Assembly (NCBI GenBank): GCA_031763025.1
Contig: JASSKH010000021.1
Location: 1,550,001-1,614,000, forward strand
From: Macrocystis pyrifera
Lineage: Eukaryota > Sar > Phaeophyceae > Laminariales > Laminariaceae
Reading direction: 5' to 3'
Length of the DNA stretch: 64,000 nucleotides
The translations under genes and the position numbers were made by a program. This document shows positions 31,046-43,300 of this stretch, piece after piece; position 1 is the first letter of the stretch, and every line of letters starts with the position of its first letter. The notes beneath the pieces were generated by a model that worked only from the letters and a program-made list of their open reading frames with translations, was not told the origin of the DNA and ran no database searches.

Positions 31046-31439
31046 TGCTGATTGGTTATAGAAAATGAATATATTCAGTACAGTCAGAGAAAAACAGCAC
31101 CAGTATATTGGGGGAGTTGCACCCCTTTTTCTTCTTTGGGAGGACCGAACGGTCTGACCGAAAAGGGAAGAAATATCATATCATTTTATGTGAACAGGCA
31201 CCACCGAAGATGGATGTCGACACCCACTTACCGTGGCGTGTGGCGTGTGCAAAATATACCGTGTTCGTGCTGATTCGGGTGGCGAGGCCCAGGATTCTGC
31301 ATGGACCCGTTTTTTCACATTGGAACGGAACGAATGTTCACGAGCAGCCTCGTTCCGTTCTACCCGTTCCTATGCTCTCTGGAGAAGGCACGCCCGACAC
31401 CGTTAAGGTGGTGCCGTTGCTACTGCTGTTAGCTATAGT

Positions 31440-31800
31440 CCATCACAAGTATCATGTGAAGGTGTTACCTACTGAGCTACAGGGGTAAAAGATCGATCGG
31501 TTACCCACAGCCCAGGGGAATCCTTATAGCACTATTCCCCCCTCTGAACGGCGGGACCTTTGGGGCGTCGGTACCGTACACTCGTACGGCCGTACGCTGA
31601 CCTACCCACTTCGTTTCAATGTTGGGAACCAGGGAGATGTGTTTTCAGGGACGCACGCGCAAGCGTTTCTATAGAAGAAACGTTCGGAGTGAGATTCGAA
31701 CCTGTGTCCTCGACGACGTCAAATAATGTGAAGGTGCTACCTGCTGAGCTACAGGGGTAGAGATCGTTCGATTACCCAGCCCAGGATAACATACCAGGAT
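31440..31800 (-). mobile_element. tRNA-headed SINE cluster, minus orientation
   Basis: Read on the minus strand, 31763-31680 gives CCCCTGTAGCTCAGCAGGTA (A box) and ACACAGGTTCGAATCTCACT (B box) but no foldable acceptor stem. A second head, CCCCTGTAGCTCAGTAGGTA, ends near 31443. Both follow the shared CCTGGGCTG...GATCGATC leader. Confidence 0.55.
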
Positions 31801-32165
31801 ATCACCTATTAATAGATGCACCACATCGTATTTTTTGCCGCACACATCATTTTTTATCGTGATCGACCGTGACGTAGTAGCTGGTTGTTGCCAGGGGCTC
31901 TTCTAATAGTACCCGGAACAAGGAATCCTGGGGCTTTCTTTTTTGTGTTGCTATATTTTGAGATACTGGTGGCACCAGCGGCCGCCGCAACGTGATAGTG
32001 CTGAACGTTTCCCCGTGGTTCTATTGTGAGCTGTGATGAATCGCAAACTATCAGCACTCTAGCATTTAAATCCTACTGTACCAGTTAGATGGCTACAACA
32101 ACAGCACCGTTTCCGAGTACCCAGAATAAAAATACATGTACCACTCAGAGGGGTACCAGGTACGA

Positions 32166-32292
32166 CGACGACAGCAGCATAGCAGTAGTTGTACTCAGCA
32201 GCATAGCAGTAGTTGTACTCAGCAGCATAGCAGTAGTTGTACTCAGCAGCATAGCAGTAGTTGTACTCAGCAGCATAGCAGTAGTTGTACTC
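32166..32292. repeat. 24-bp minisatellite, ~5 copies
   Basis: The unit CAGCAGCATAGCAGTAGTTG plus TACT repeats nearly perfectly five times. Upstream of exon 1 of the plastid-protein gene by about 430 bp. Confidence 0.9.
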
Positions 32293-32721
32293 GACGCGTG
32301 TACAACAGCAATAATACGAACGTTCAACCTGGAAATCTACCAGTGATTAAATAAAATGCCGATAGCTTGCTGTCGTACAACTTGTGCGAGTGTAGAACGG
32401 TCGGAAGTTGGAAGTCTGTGAGATCGCAAAAAAGCGAAACGGCCGAGAAACACGAAACGGCCGAGAAACACGAAACGGCGAAACTGTCCAAATTCGGGGA
32501 CATTTAAGGTGTACCCCCTCGTAAATGGGTTTCGTATAGATTTTTCCTGATTTTGGTCGAGACTCGGCCATCTTCCTGCTCCCACACTTGCTGTTACTTG
32601 GGGACGCAAGCAACCCGACCTGGGTGACCTCCATCCGCTACTTTCTGCAGAGGAGCCTAGATATTCACAGGGTCGAGGTCTGGAGTGGATCGAGAGTTAC
32701 CTTGGAGAGCGGCGCATAGCC

Positions 32722-32855
32722 ATGGCCAAGGCTCAAGTAGGCCTTGCTTTGGCGGTGGTGGTGGCTTTCTGCGGTTCGGCGGATGCCTTCCTTGTAGGCG
32801 CGCCAGGAGGCTCGGGAAGGGTCGCAGCAGGATGCACAAAGTCCACCACATCGTC
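32722..32855 (+). CDS. Plastid-protein gene, exon 1 (ER signal, A-F motif)
   Basis: ATG in a good context (CATAGCCATGG), donor GTGAGT, phase 2. It encodes MAKAQVGLALAVVVAFCGSA then DAFLVGAPGG: a signal peptide with the Phe after the cleavage site that marks stramenopile plastid import. Its link to the exons from 35.5 kb is inferred from phase and logic. Confidence 0.62.
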
Positions 32856-35800
32856 GTGAGTGCCGTCTACAGGCTACGCACGTCGCTATGGGGGCCGATG
32901 GTTTAGCCTCCGCTTTTCTCACCGCTGCTGCGCACATGATTCTGTCGCAAACCTTTTGGGTCGAGCCGCGACTGATGTTGGGAAATCATGTGCAACAACA
33001 ACTGAGAGGAGCATGACAGATGATTAACCACAGCCCACAGGGTAAACGACACTAATGTCGTCCAGCCTAACAGCGAGCCCTCTCCTGCTCTAGGGCATGG
33101 GTAGGAGGTGTGCCCTATTCTAGCACTGCGCAGTCTGCGGGTGCCGTGCCTCCGTGCATCTAGGTAGAGTGTCCTGCTTACCGAATGCTCCAAAGGGAGA
33201 GGACAAGGACGGAGAAGCCGGCACGTGTTTTAGGAACGTCGTTCCCCCCCCCCCACCTCGGTACAGCAGTATGTAGTCTCACACCATTTGGTAGTCTACG
33301 GTAACAAGCAGTAGTAACCGCCGCACCAAGACAGCGCCAGAGTATACCAGCAGTTACGTACAGCAGTACAACTGCAGTACAACGGGAGCATATACCGGCA
33401 CTTGTAACAGCAGTCATTATCGCTGTGACCTGTGACACTACCACGTACAAAACCACCCGGAAAACAAGGATCGCCGCTTGTGCCTTGTGGCGTACTGAGA
33501 GTCTTGGATTGGCAATATCCTGGAGATATACTACAAGTACTTGTATTGTCATTATTTTTGGCAGCACTTTTTGGCCAGTACTCGCATATATTGCGAGTAC
33601 TCACAACGATACAGTATCGTAAGTATAAATACTCAGTGCACCTATCCGGAGTCGTAGCAGTGTACTCCGAGTATGACGTATATTGGCATGGGCTTTTGTA
33701 TAGCTGTGCACTGCTGTGTGAGTGTTGCTGTGAGTGCCATACAAAGAAGACCCGATCATCACCCACGTGAGCTGCGTCCGAAGAGAGAGAGGACCTGACC
33801 GCACACTGCCAAACTGCTGTCTACGCGTACGATAGCGCAGGGTCTGACTGTCGAGGAGTCCTGTTGGGATACAAGAACAAAGCAGTGTGTACAACAGACG
33901 TCGGTGCTGTTTTCGTATTGTGTGAGACAAGCGAGACCCAGAATCTGAGACGAAACTGAGAACGGAGAAACACGACGTGAAAATCAAATGCATCAAATGA
34001 TAAGGAATGTGACAAATAAATGAAACAAACTGAGAACTGGATGTCCAACAGCAGTATCGTACGCGAGACTGCGAGACTGCGAAACAAGACCGACACGTGA
34101 ATATCGTCTGCGACTCGATCTGATATTGTCAAAGTGTGGCTCACAAGGCCGATTCTTATGCCGTCGGATTTTACAGTCGGCTGAAAAAAACTTTGAGCAC
34201 GTTCGCATGAACTCTTGCCCCGGAAACGTTGGAAATTGGTCTTTCTTGCATCAGAATGTGTCGGATCTCTCTCCAAGATCTGTGTGGGGGTGTTCCCCGC
34301 TTCCCACCCAGATACAGGAAATTGCTTTCCGCACTTTTTCGATCCAACTGGGCCAAACACGATCGAAACGCCCGATCGGGTCGAACAACACGATCCCCAA
34401 TCGCAACCATATTCACCTCAGTTGGATCGGAAAGTGCCGACGGTGACTTCTAGCAACCGGGCCCCTCGAGAAGCGGGAAACACCCCCAAATAGATCTTGG
34501 AGAGAACTCCGACACATTCTGGCGAGCAAGACCAGTTTTCAAAATTTCGGGGGCCACAGCTCATGCGAACGTATTGACAGGGTTTTTCTACTGACTGCGA
34601 ATCCGACGGCATAAGAATTGGCCTAATGATAATATCAAGAAAACTGAGACTGAATGACTCTAAGAATTGGACGTGAGAGATAGATAGGACAGGTGGAGAA
34701 ACACGTCCAGGGTGAGGGCGATTTCACCCTTGAACAATTTTATTTGGCATTGGCTTCGTCAAAGAGTGTAAAAAACATATATGCTTCTACGAGTACATAC
34801 TTTTTGACATACTATGCATTGCCTTCTGCAACGCTTGGCATTGATTTGATCTTGTATATGTGATACCAGGCATACTGCAGAACGGGGTATCAGTATATTC
34901 ATACCATCCAGGAATAATATAACGTACCATATAATTATCACTTTCCTACGTATGCGGTTAGCTTCAGATTTGGACCGGATTGCATTTCCAGCCGTGCAGT
35001 TACTGCTGTTGTTGTGATCTGGCGCCGCGAAGCGACGCGCCGAAGCTGTGCACTGCGCGTAGGACCCAATCGTCCGAGCCCACGCCGACTGGTCTGGCGG
35101 CGAAGAGACATGCCGAGTGCGCCACGTAGAACCAACCTGTCTTGGTGTAGTGCATTTCACAATGTGCCTGACTGCAGCTGCTGCTGCTGCTGCTGTAGTC
35201 TACGACTACGTATCAAAGGAGAGGTACGAATTCGTGCAAACACGTATGAGCTTACGCGTTTATACGTCCTCATCGCTTTTAAGTGTGCGTAACGAACTTT
35301 CACCGTTGTCGTCGTCTCGCTTGTATGGCCCAGCTTTGCGAGGTATGTACGTCGAACTCCCAGCAGGTCCAGTAGACCCAGTGGAGATACCCTCGTAGGT
35401 CCTCCAGTAGGTTCCCAAAAATGCCCTAGCTCTCTCCAAGGATTTTCCCCAGCAGCAGCTCTGTTCTGTAGGTCTCCCCAACATGATCAGGCGTTTTCTG
35501 CAACTTCTCATCCCCTAATATCATACTTTCCCCCGCCCCCGACTCCTCCGCCCTCGCCCTATCTATTGTCCCCGTCACTACAGGTATTTACGCCTCTTTG
35601 TTACGGAAACCCCTGCGCCGGAGCCGTGGCGGCGCGAGGCGCAGGCGCCGCCAATGGGGGTCGGTCGACGATGGCGGTTTCACCCTTCCTGTCGGTAACG
35701 CCTGCATTCCGCGCTGGAAACCTTGAAGGCCGGCCGTCTCGGAGATGGGGCGCCAGCGACCGTAGCGGCGTTGTGGGAAGGGGGCGGGTGGCAGGACAGG

Positions 35801-38800
35801 GAGCATTGGAGGGTGTGGGCGGGGGAGGGGGCAGGGCAGAGGAGGGGAGGGGGGAGGGGGGGGGCGAGAAGAAGATGAGCAAGGGTGGGTTGAGGGGTGG
35901 GTTCCGGCCTGCGGCGTTGTTGCGTCTCCTGCGGCAATCGGTGGAACGCCGTTCTGGACGGTCGGGGTGAGTGGACTAGGTGGTAGTGGTCGTGGAGGTG
36001 GCATTGGTGGGGGTGGTGGTGGTGGAGGCAGTTTTGGTGGTGGTATGGTGATGTTGATGGAGGGAGTAGTGGTGTTGGTTATGGTGGCGGTTGCGGTACA
36101 GGTTGGTCGCATTTGAGAGAGGGCTGGTTGTCGTCCCCCTCTTTCCCTCGCTACCTCATTACTGCACCCCCCCCCCCCCCCCCCCCCCCCCCCAACAGCA
36201 CAGGTGTGCCCGTGTGGCGAAGCAATAGAGAGTAGGACTCACATAGTAGAAGAATGTGAAATGTACAAGGAAGAACGGGATGTGTTGGAAGAGGAGATGA
36301 GGGAAATAGACGAGTGTGACATGGAGGAGTTTGATACACCAGATAGCAGCGAGAAAACGATCGCTATCCTAGGAGATAGATTTGGCCGAAGGCGGCGAAA
36401 CTGGAAGAGGATAAGATTATCAAAAGTTTGTATGTAATATATGGAAACGACGTAATGAGCGCCCGAATGTTGGAGGTGTCTCTATTAGGAGTACGAACGG
36501 TGCTTTGTCTCGAAAGGGATGCGTGGTCAATGGTAGAATGACCAAGGCAAGCAACAAATGAGTAAGCCCCCCCCCCCCCCCCCTCCCCGAAGTACCCCGA
36601 ATTTGATGAGCATTTTTTTTCGATGTACTACATGGAAAAATCGCAAGGAACGCCCAAATGTTGGAGGTGTCTATTAAGAGTAGGAACGGTGCTGTGTCTC
36701 GAAAGGATGCGTAGCTAATGGTTAAATTACGAAGGCAAGCAATAAATTAGTGACCCCCCCCCCTCCCCCGCCCTAAACATTCCCATCATTCCCATAATTG
36801 TAGGACCGGGATGGGAGCGCGGGTTGCCGCGTGGCGCCGAAGGGCGTCGGTGGCCTTTATCGGGGTGGCGGCCGCGTTCGTCGTAATGACTGCCTCCGCG
36901 GGCCCGGCCCAAGCTTTCCTCGGCATGGGAGGAAAGTCGGCGGAGGCTACCCCGGAGCGCTTGACGAGGATGCCGGAGCACATTTACCAGCAGCGCGAAG
37001 AGCTGCAAGAGTTCGTAAGTCGACCTGACTTTGAGGGCTGTTGGGTTTGTGAAGACCGTCGAGGCTTTTTTGTGGACCGTTTAATTTTGAGGACCGTTAA
37101 GTGATGAGGGCCGTTGAGTTTTGTGGCCGTTGTGTTGTTCGCTTGGCCTTGAATATAGCCCTGCTCACCTTGCGTCTTTTTGCGCAAACATGTTCGCCGC
37201 CGGACTATCGCGGGGAGCCATAGTAGTCAAAACCGACGATGAACCCAAACACTACATACGTATCCGTCTCATGCTTATGAATCGTATTTGATGCTGATTA
37301 CAAAATCCCCTAGTAATACTTGGACCAGAATTGGGTAATTTTTTGGTGAAGGTACTATTAATAGTTCGCTAGGTTGGATTTATTGCTGGGGAGGCGTGGA
37401 TAAAAAGCGGGTGGGGCGGGACGGGGACTCCGGGGGATTGTCGCGGTGATGATTGGTCGGATTGAGGCTCCGAAGCAATGTGGCAACGTGATGGTGGAGC
37501 TGCCACTCCACTTCCACGTCTGAAGCGCTGATATGTGCGGGACCTACTGGATTCCTACTGGACACCTGCAACTGACCTACTGAACACCTACAATAGACAT
37601 ACTGGAGACCTGCAGTAGACATACTAGATACATAAACTACTGTAGAGTAGGCGTGCTGGAGACCTGCAGTAGACCTACTGGACATGTAAGCTACAGCAGC
37701 AGACATACTGAAGACGTACTGGAGACCTGCATAGCTGGTGGACGTGCCCTTTACTTTTTTTGTCGCTGCGGTGCACGGCACGCAGAAATGAGTTGAAGGG
37801 TTGATCATCCTGTCGAAAGTTTCGATGAATCAAACACATCAAACTACTGTAGGTTTCGTTCTGTCGAAACATCGAACTTGAGATATATCCTATCGAAGTC
37901 GTTTTTTTCCTCCATCCCCTGGAAACTCCATATCGGTCTTTGCCGATACTGAACGAAAAAAGCACACATCGGACAGACCATCCACAGATAGATCATCTAC
38001 AGATAAATCATCTAGATCCTAACCTGCCGTTAGCATACGTGTGTGCGGGACCTGTACTTTACAGACCCAACCCAGGAAACATTTGTTTGACATCCATCGC
38101 TGATACTGCTAGATAGTCCTGTTTTGCCTTTCCCTCCCTTCGATTCCGACCCTGTATGTGTATGTCCTGTGTGGGTAGCCAGCATTGGTCGATAGCTTGG
38201 GTGATCGGAATTTTTCAGGGCTCTTTACCGGTCATGACCCCAACCCGCAGGTCGGAAGTTGTCGAAGTCTCACGGGTCGGGTTGGGTCGGGTCGGGCCGT
38301 CCTTGCCCGACCCGCTCCGACCCGATCCGTGAGGTTTGACCCGACCCGTTAACGGTCTTGACGTCTTCAGTATGTTGTCTGAGGTGTACGATTTGCTTCA
38401 GTTACAATGTGCATTGTTTTGACTTGTTTGATTCCCTGAGGTACTCCTGACACTCCAGAGTTAAGAAAGCCTGTCCTGTGACCACGCACGGGATCTTTTG
38501 GCGATGAGTTAATGTGCAACCAAAAACAAATAATCCACCACCACCAACAACAGCAACACTTTTCTCGGCAGTACCGCCCATGAACGGTTACAGACTCGTG
38601 CTCCCCCGCCACCCTAGGATTATCCCCACCACCCCCGTTCCCCGTCTCTCTTCTCATGCCTCCCTCCTATTGCTATCTCGCGCTCTCGCATGCTGCTTCA
38701 CCACCCAGTAGTGTTTACGATTTCGCCCGGCTTCGAAGTCATGGTTGATTGTTGAGCAGACGCACGCTATTATACGGTAGAAGGGCACCTGCGGTTTTCT

Positions 38801-40344
38801 GGGGGGCTCCTGACTTGAGGAGGTCTGCATGTCACTACCTGCAGTAACCCCATAGCTGTCTTCAAGAAACAGTAGGGTGGTCCACCACTTATTCGAGAAA
38901 ATTGTTGACAAAAACACTGTGTACGAGACAAATAGAACAACCCTAAGCCTAAGCCTGGCAGAGCAACCCTTACCCTGACCCTAAGCCAATGAGGCCGAAA
39001 TCTCGAATACCATGGTAAGTGGTGTGCTCTACTTGGAAAAAGTTCAGACTCAACCCGATGGACATTCATTCCCGTGCCCTAGGTCTGAAACAAGGACAGC
39101 GATAAGAAGGCATGCCTTGTTGCCTTATCGCCTTCTTGGGTTCGTTTTAGTGCCCACGTTAAGAAGCCCCATCTGTCATAAATTGTTTGGCCAAAAAGTG
39201 CTTCCAGCACAGAGTAGCGGTCCCTTTTTACTTGCGGTTTGAGTATAGATAGTGCCGGCTGCCCGCTATTTGTTGTGCCTGTGAAAGCGCTTGGCACAGA
39301 TGGGATTAAGCAGTGTGGCAGTGTGCGGAGTAATTAGTGCCGGTTGGTTGCCGCTACATATAGTGCCGGTATTGTTGGCTGGCGCATACAAACCGGCACT
39401 ATAGGGGGAAACCGGCACTAATCCAAAGACAGCGACAATACGGCATTACTAATTGAGTAGTTCCTCAATCGAGAAGCCCCATCAGTCAGAAATATTGCCT
39501 CACAGGGCAAAAACAAAGTGCTACTTGCACCGCAGAATGCGTCTCCACAAGAACTCTTGAGTCACGCCTTCTTTTCGGGAATTTTATATTCCCCAGAATT
39601 TTCCCGATCAAAATCCCAGGCGGCTGGGGTTGAAGGGTTAGTGTTTTAAGTCGGCCACGTTTCAACAGTTTTACACCTCGGACAGATAGTCGATTTTCTC
39701 CTCCAACAGATAATCGCTTTCCGCTTTTGTTTTATCTACGAGAAATTTAAGGACGGATAGATGATGCCTGATCCGTTGTGATCTACGGTATTAATATTAC
39801 TATGAGCAGTAGCTCGTGTTGCCGTGTGGGAACCGTATAACCTGCATCATCATCTACAGCAGTAGACGGTGTCTACTGGCAGGTCCTGCATTGCACACTG
39901 GGTTGGTTGTGTGCTGTACGGACCCTGCACAACATCTGATGACGGCAGGTTACGACCTAGATGATCTATCTCTATCTGATCTATCTGTAGGTGATCTATG
40001 TGGAGATGGTGTATCTGTAGACGATCTATCCGATCTGTCTGTAGACATTCTATCTGATCTATCTGTAGATATCTATCTGATCTATGTGTAGATGATGTAT
40101 CTGATCTGTCTGAAGATGATCTGTCTGTAGATGATCCATCTGATCCATCAGTAGATGATCTAGATGATCTACATCATCTATCAGTAGATGATCTATCTGA
40201 TCTGTCTGTAGATTATTTGTCTGTAGATGATCTATCTGATCTATCTGTAGATGATTTGTCCAATATGTGAACGTTTGATCAAAGCTGGGCAGCAGTACCC
40301 TCTACCCAGTAGCGTTTGCCTGCGCGGTATCAGCTGTGACGACG

Positions 40345-40382
<38 letters not shown>

Positions 40383-43300
40383 CTACCCGCCTCCTCCTTT
40401 CCCTGCTGTGCTCTCTTTTGTTATGCTCTTGATAGTGCCAAGCCAGGTCTAACGAGCGGTTGTTCGATATGAACGACCTCACCACGTACGAGGAAGAACT
40501 TGACACGTGAGCGCGAATCGGGTTTTTGCGTATTTGTTGTTGTTGTTGGTGGTGGCGGTGTTGATAATGTTGTTGCTGTTGTTGGTGTTCGTGCTGTTCG
40601 TTGTTGTTGTTTGCTGTCTGGCCTTGGTTTTTTTTGCAGTCCACATGCTGGTTTTATTTCGCTGTGGAAACTGGTTGCCTTTCGTTCCCCCACGTCTCCA
40701 CACAGGTTTTGTGTGCTTCTTACCCTCGTACGATCTATAAAGACAGAGATGTTATAGCGTAGCGTGTTTTCTCTAAGCAAGCGCGAACCGTGCCTTACTT
40801 ACAATACCATACCATATAATATACCGTATATCATACCATACCATACCACAGCCCACGGCACTCTTTCGATCTTCTCTTATGATATGTTTGGTACTGTCCG
40901 TCGCTTGATGCGTGTACCATGTGCCGCTTCCGTTACCCGGCGTGCTTGTTTTCTTTTTTCTGTTGTTTTTTTTTTTTCTTTTTTTTTTTCCCGGCAGGCT
41001 GGACATGTTTGGAGACAAAATCGCGGTGAAGTACGGGACGAGGGAAGCCATGCGCATCAAGTACAGCGGGTGAGCTTACCCCTTCAGGCATCCCCTTGCA
41101 ACGATTGCACTGCACACATCAGATGGATCATGATGTGCCTGACCTAGACCTACTTAGATCGTATCAGGTACAGATCACCGTGTGGGGACATAATGTAAAC
41201 CCCTTGCAACGCAACGATTGCACACGTCGGGTAGGTCATGATCTGCCTCACCTGCCGCAGCTCGTACAGATCATTGGGTTGGGACCTGTGTAAATAACAT
41301 GTGTACGCTATAGATCATGATGTGAAAACGTGTACAGATAGCACAGCTCGGACCAGATCAGAGTACTAAATATGCGCTTGGCACACGCATGATACCATAC
41401 GACCACACCCGGTTGATCACTGCTACGGGAACATGCACTTTACAGATAATTCAGATCCTGCAGCTCAGCCGCGTGGAAGCTTATTGAGATTATGCAGATT
41501 CATGAGAAATGTATGTGTGATCTGTGCAAGTGATCTGATCTGAGCCTAGCTGAGCTGTCGAGACAAATCAGATCCTTTCGGCCAGCCCCCTGGAAACTGG
41601 TTCAGATTTTGCAGATTCGTGGAAATTATCTGTACAGTGATCGGTATGGTGATTTGTACAATGATCTGTACAGTGATCTGTACGATCTGTACGGTGATCT
41701 GTACGGTGATCTGTACGGTGATCTGTACGGTGATCTGTACGGTGATCTGTACGGTGATCTGTACGGTGATCTGTACGGTGATCTGTACGGTGATCTGTAC
41801 AGTGATCTGTACAGTGATCTGTACAGTGATCTGTACAGTGATCTGTACAGTGATCTGTACAGTGATCTGTACAGTGATCTGTACAGTGATCTGTACAGTG
41901 ATCTGTACAGTGATCTGTACAGGGATCTGTACAGGGATCTGTACAGTGATCTGTACAGTGATCTGTACAGTGATCTGTACAGGGATCTGTACAGGGATCT
42001 GTACAGTGATCTGTACAGGGATCTGTACAGTGATCTGTACAGTGATCTGTACAGTGATGTGATCAGACATGTCCGGCGTGCGCAACGTTATATCCTATTT
42101 CTCGGTCGAACACCACAGATACCTGGCCGACTACAAGGATGGAGGCAGGCACAGGGGTTTCCTCGGCACCGGAAGGCTTTTGATCTTCGGGAGCGCTCTG
42201 CTAACGGGTGAGGGCATTCCCTTTCGCAGCATCGGTTGCGGGGGCGGGGAGGCTCGGGGGATGAGGCGGAGGAGGGAAGTTGGGGTAGGGGGGATGAGGG
42301 TTTGAGAGCAGAGGCGTAAGGGCGAGGTGGTGGGAGGTCGGGGGGTTGGGAGGGACGGAGCGTACTCATTTGTTGCTTGCCGTAGTCCTTTGACCATTGA
42401 CCATGCATCCCTTTCGAGACAGATATGGGGGGGGTGGGGAGTTTGAGAGGAGGGGGAGGCGTAAGGGAGGGGAGGTGGGGAGTTTGGGAGGGGTGGGGAA
42501 TTTAGGAGGGGGGGGGGGTGCACTCGATATCATGCATGGCCGTAATCGTACAACCATAGACCCTCGCATCCCTACAATGCCGGGACGGAGCACGTCGGGT
42601 TTTCACCGACCAGGAAGACGCTGCTTGTACCAAGCGCGAAGCGCCGTGAGGAGTTCGGAGGGTCGCATGACGGGTTATCTGCATCCTACCTAGAAGCGCT
42701 TGTGAGGCGAACTCGCACATGGATGGCGGTTTCAATTAGGGGGGGGGGGGGGGGGGGGGGGCGTAGGCTGGGTGGTAGTAGGGAAGGTGGAGGTTGGGGG
42801 AAGGGGAGGCGGAGGTAAATAGTACAGTACCGCGTGAGATTAGCTGGCGAGTGGTCAATGCATCCTTGGGTCAGGGTTGAGGCGATTTTTCGGAATCGTC
42901 GCGCTGGTTGATTGGTGGGCGATGTTTTGAGGCGTTTTGGCCGGTCAAAAAAGCGAAGGGTGGAAGTCGGTCACCTCGGGCATTTTTTGCTTTTGTCGGT
43001 TCGATGCCGAAGTGATTTTTTTGGTGGGATTTCTTGTGAAAGAAGGCGGGAAGAGACTTCAGCTTGGCCCAGCAGCTTCCTTACGGCACTATTAGCTTAC
43101 GTGTTGGCCAGGATTAAGGATTTTGACCAAGTTTGTTTGGCGGCAGGGACAGGTTAAGGCAGGAACTTTCCACTTTTTGTTTTAAAGGCAATCCCTCTCT
43201 ATCATATTAGACCCGCATGGCGCAGCCACGTGAATTTTGGATTTTGGCCGTTTCGTACGTTGTGCACCAGGTATTTATCTATGTTGATGTTGGGTGATTT

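Noticed and set aside
31680..31763. Functional tRNA gene on the minus strand
   Set aside because: A and B boxes are present but the D stem is imperfect and no acceptor stem can form; a related head occurs nearby. It is a SINE head.
41637..42060. CRISPR-like array
   Set aside because: Units are 12 bp with no unique spacers; it is a eukaryotic satellite in an intron.
41609..42211. 200-codon open frame of YGDLYSDLY-type repeats (and its minus-strand counterpart)
   Set aside because: It is produced by the 12-bp satellite, is open in several frames on both strands and crosses the acceptor and exon of a supported gene.
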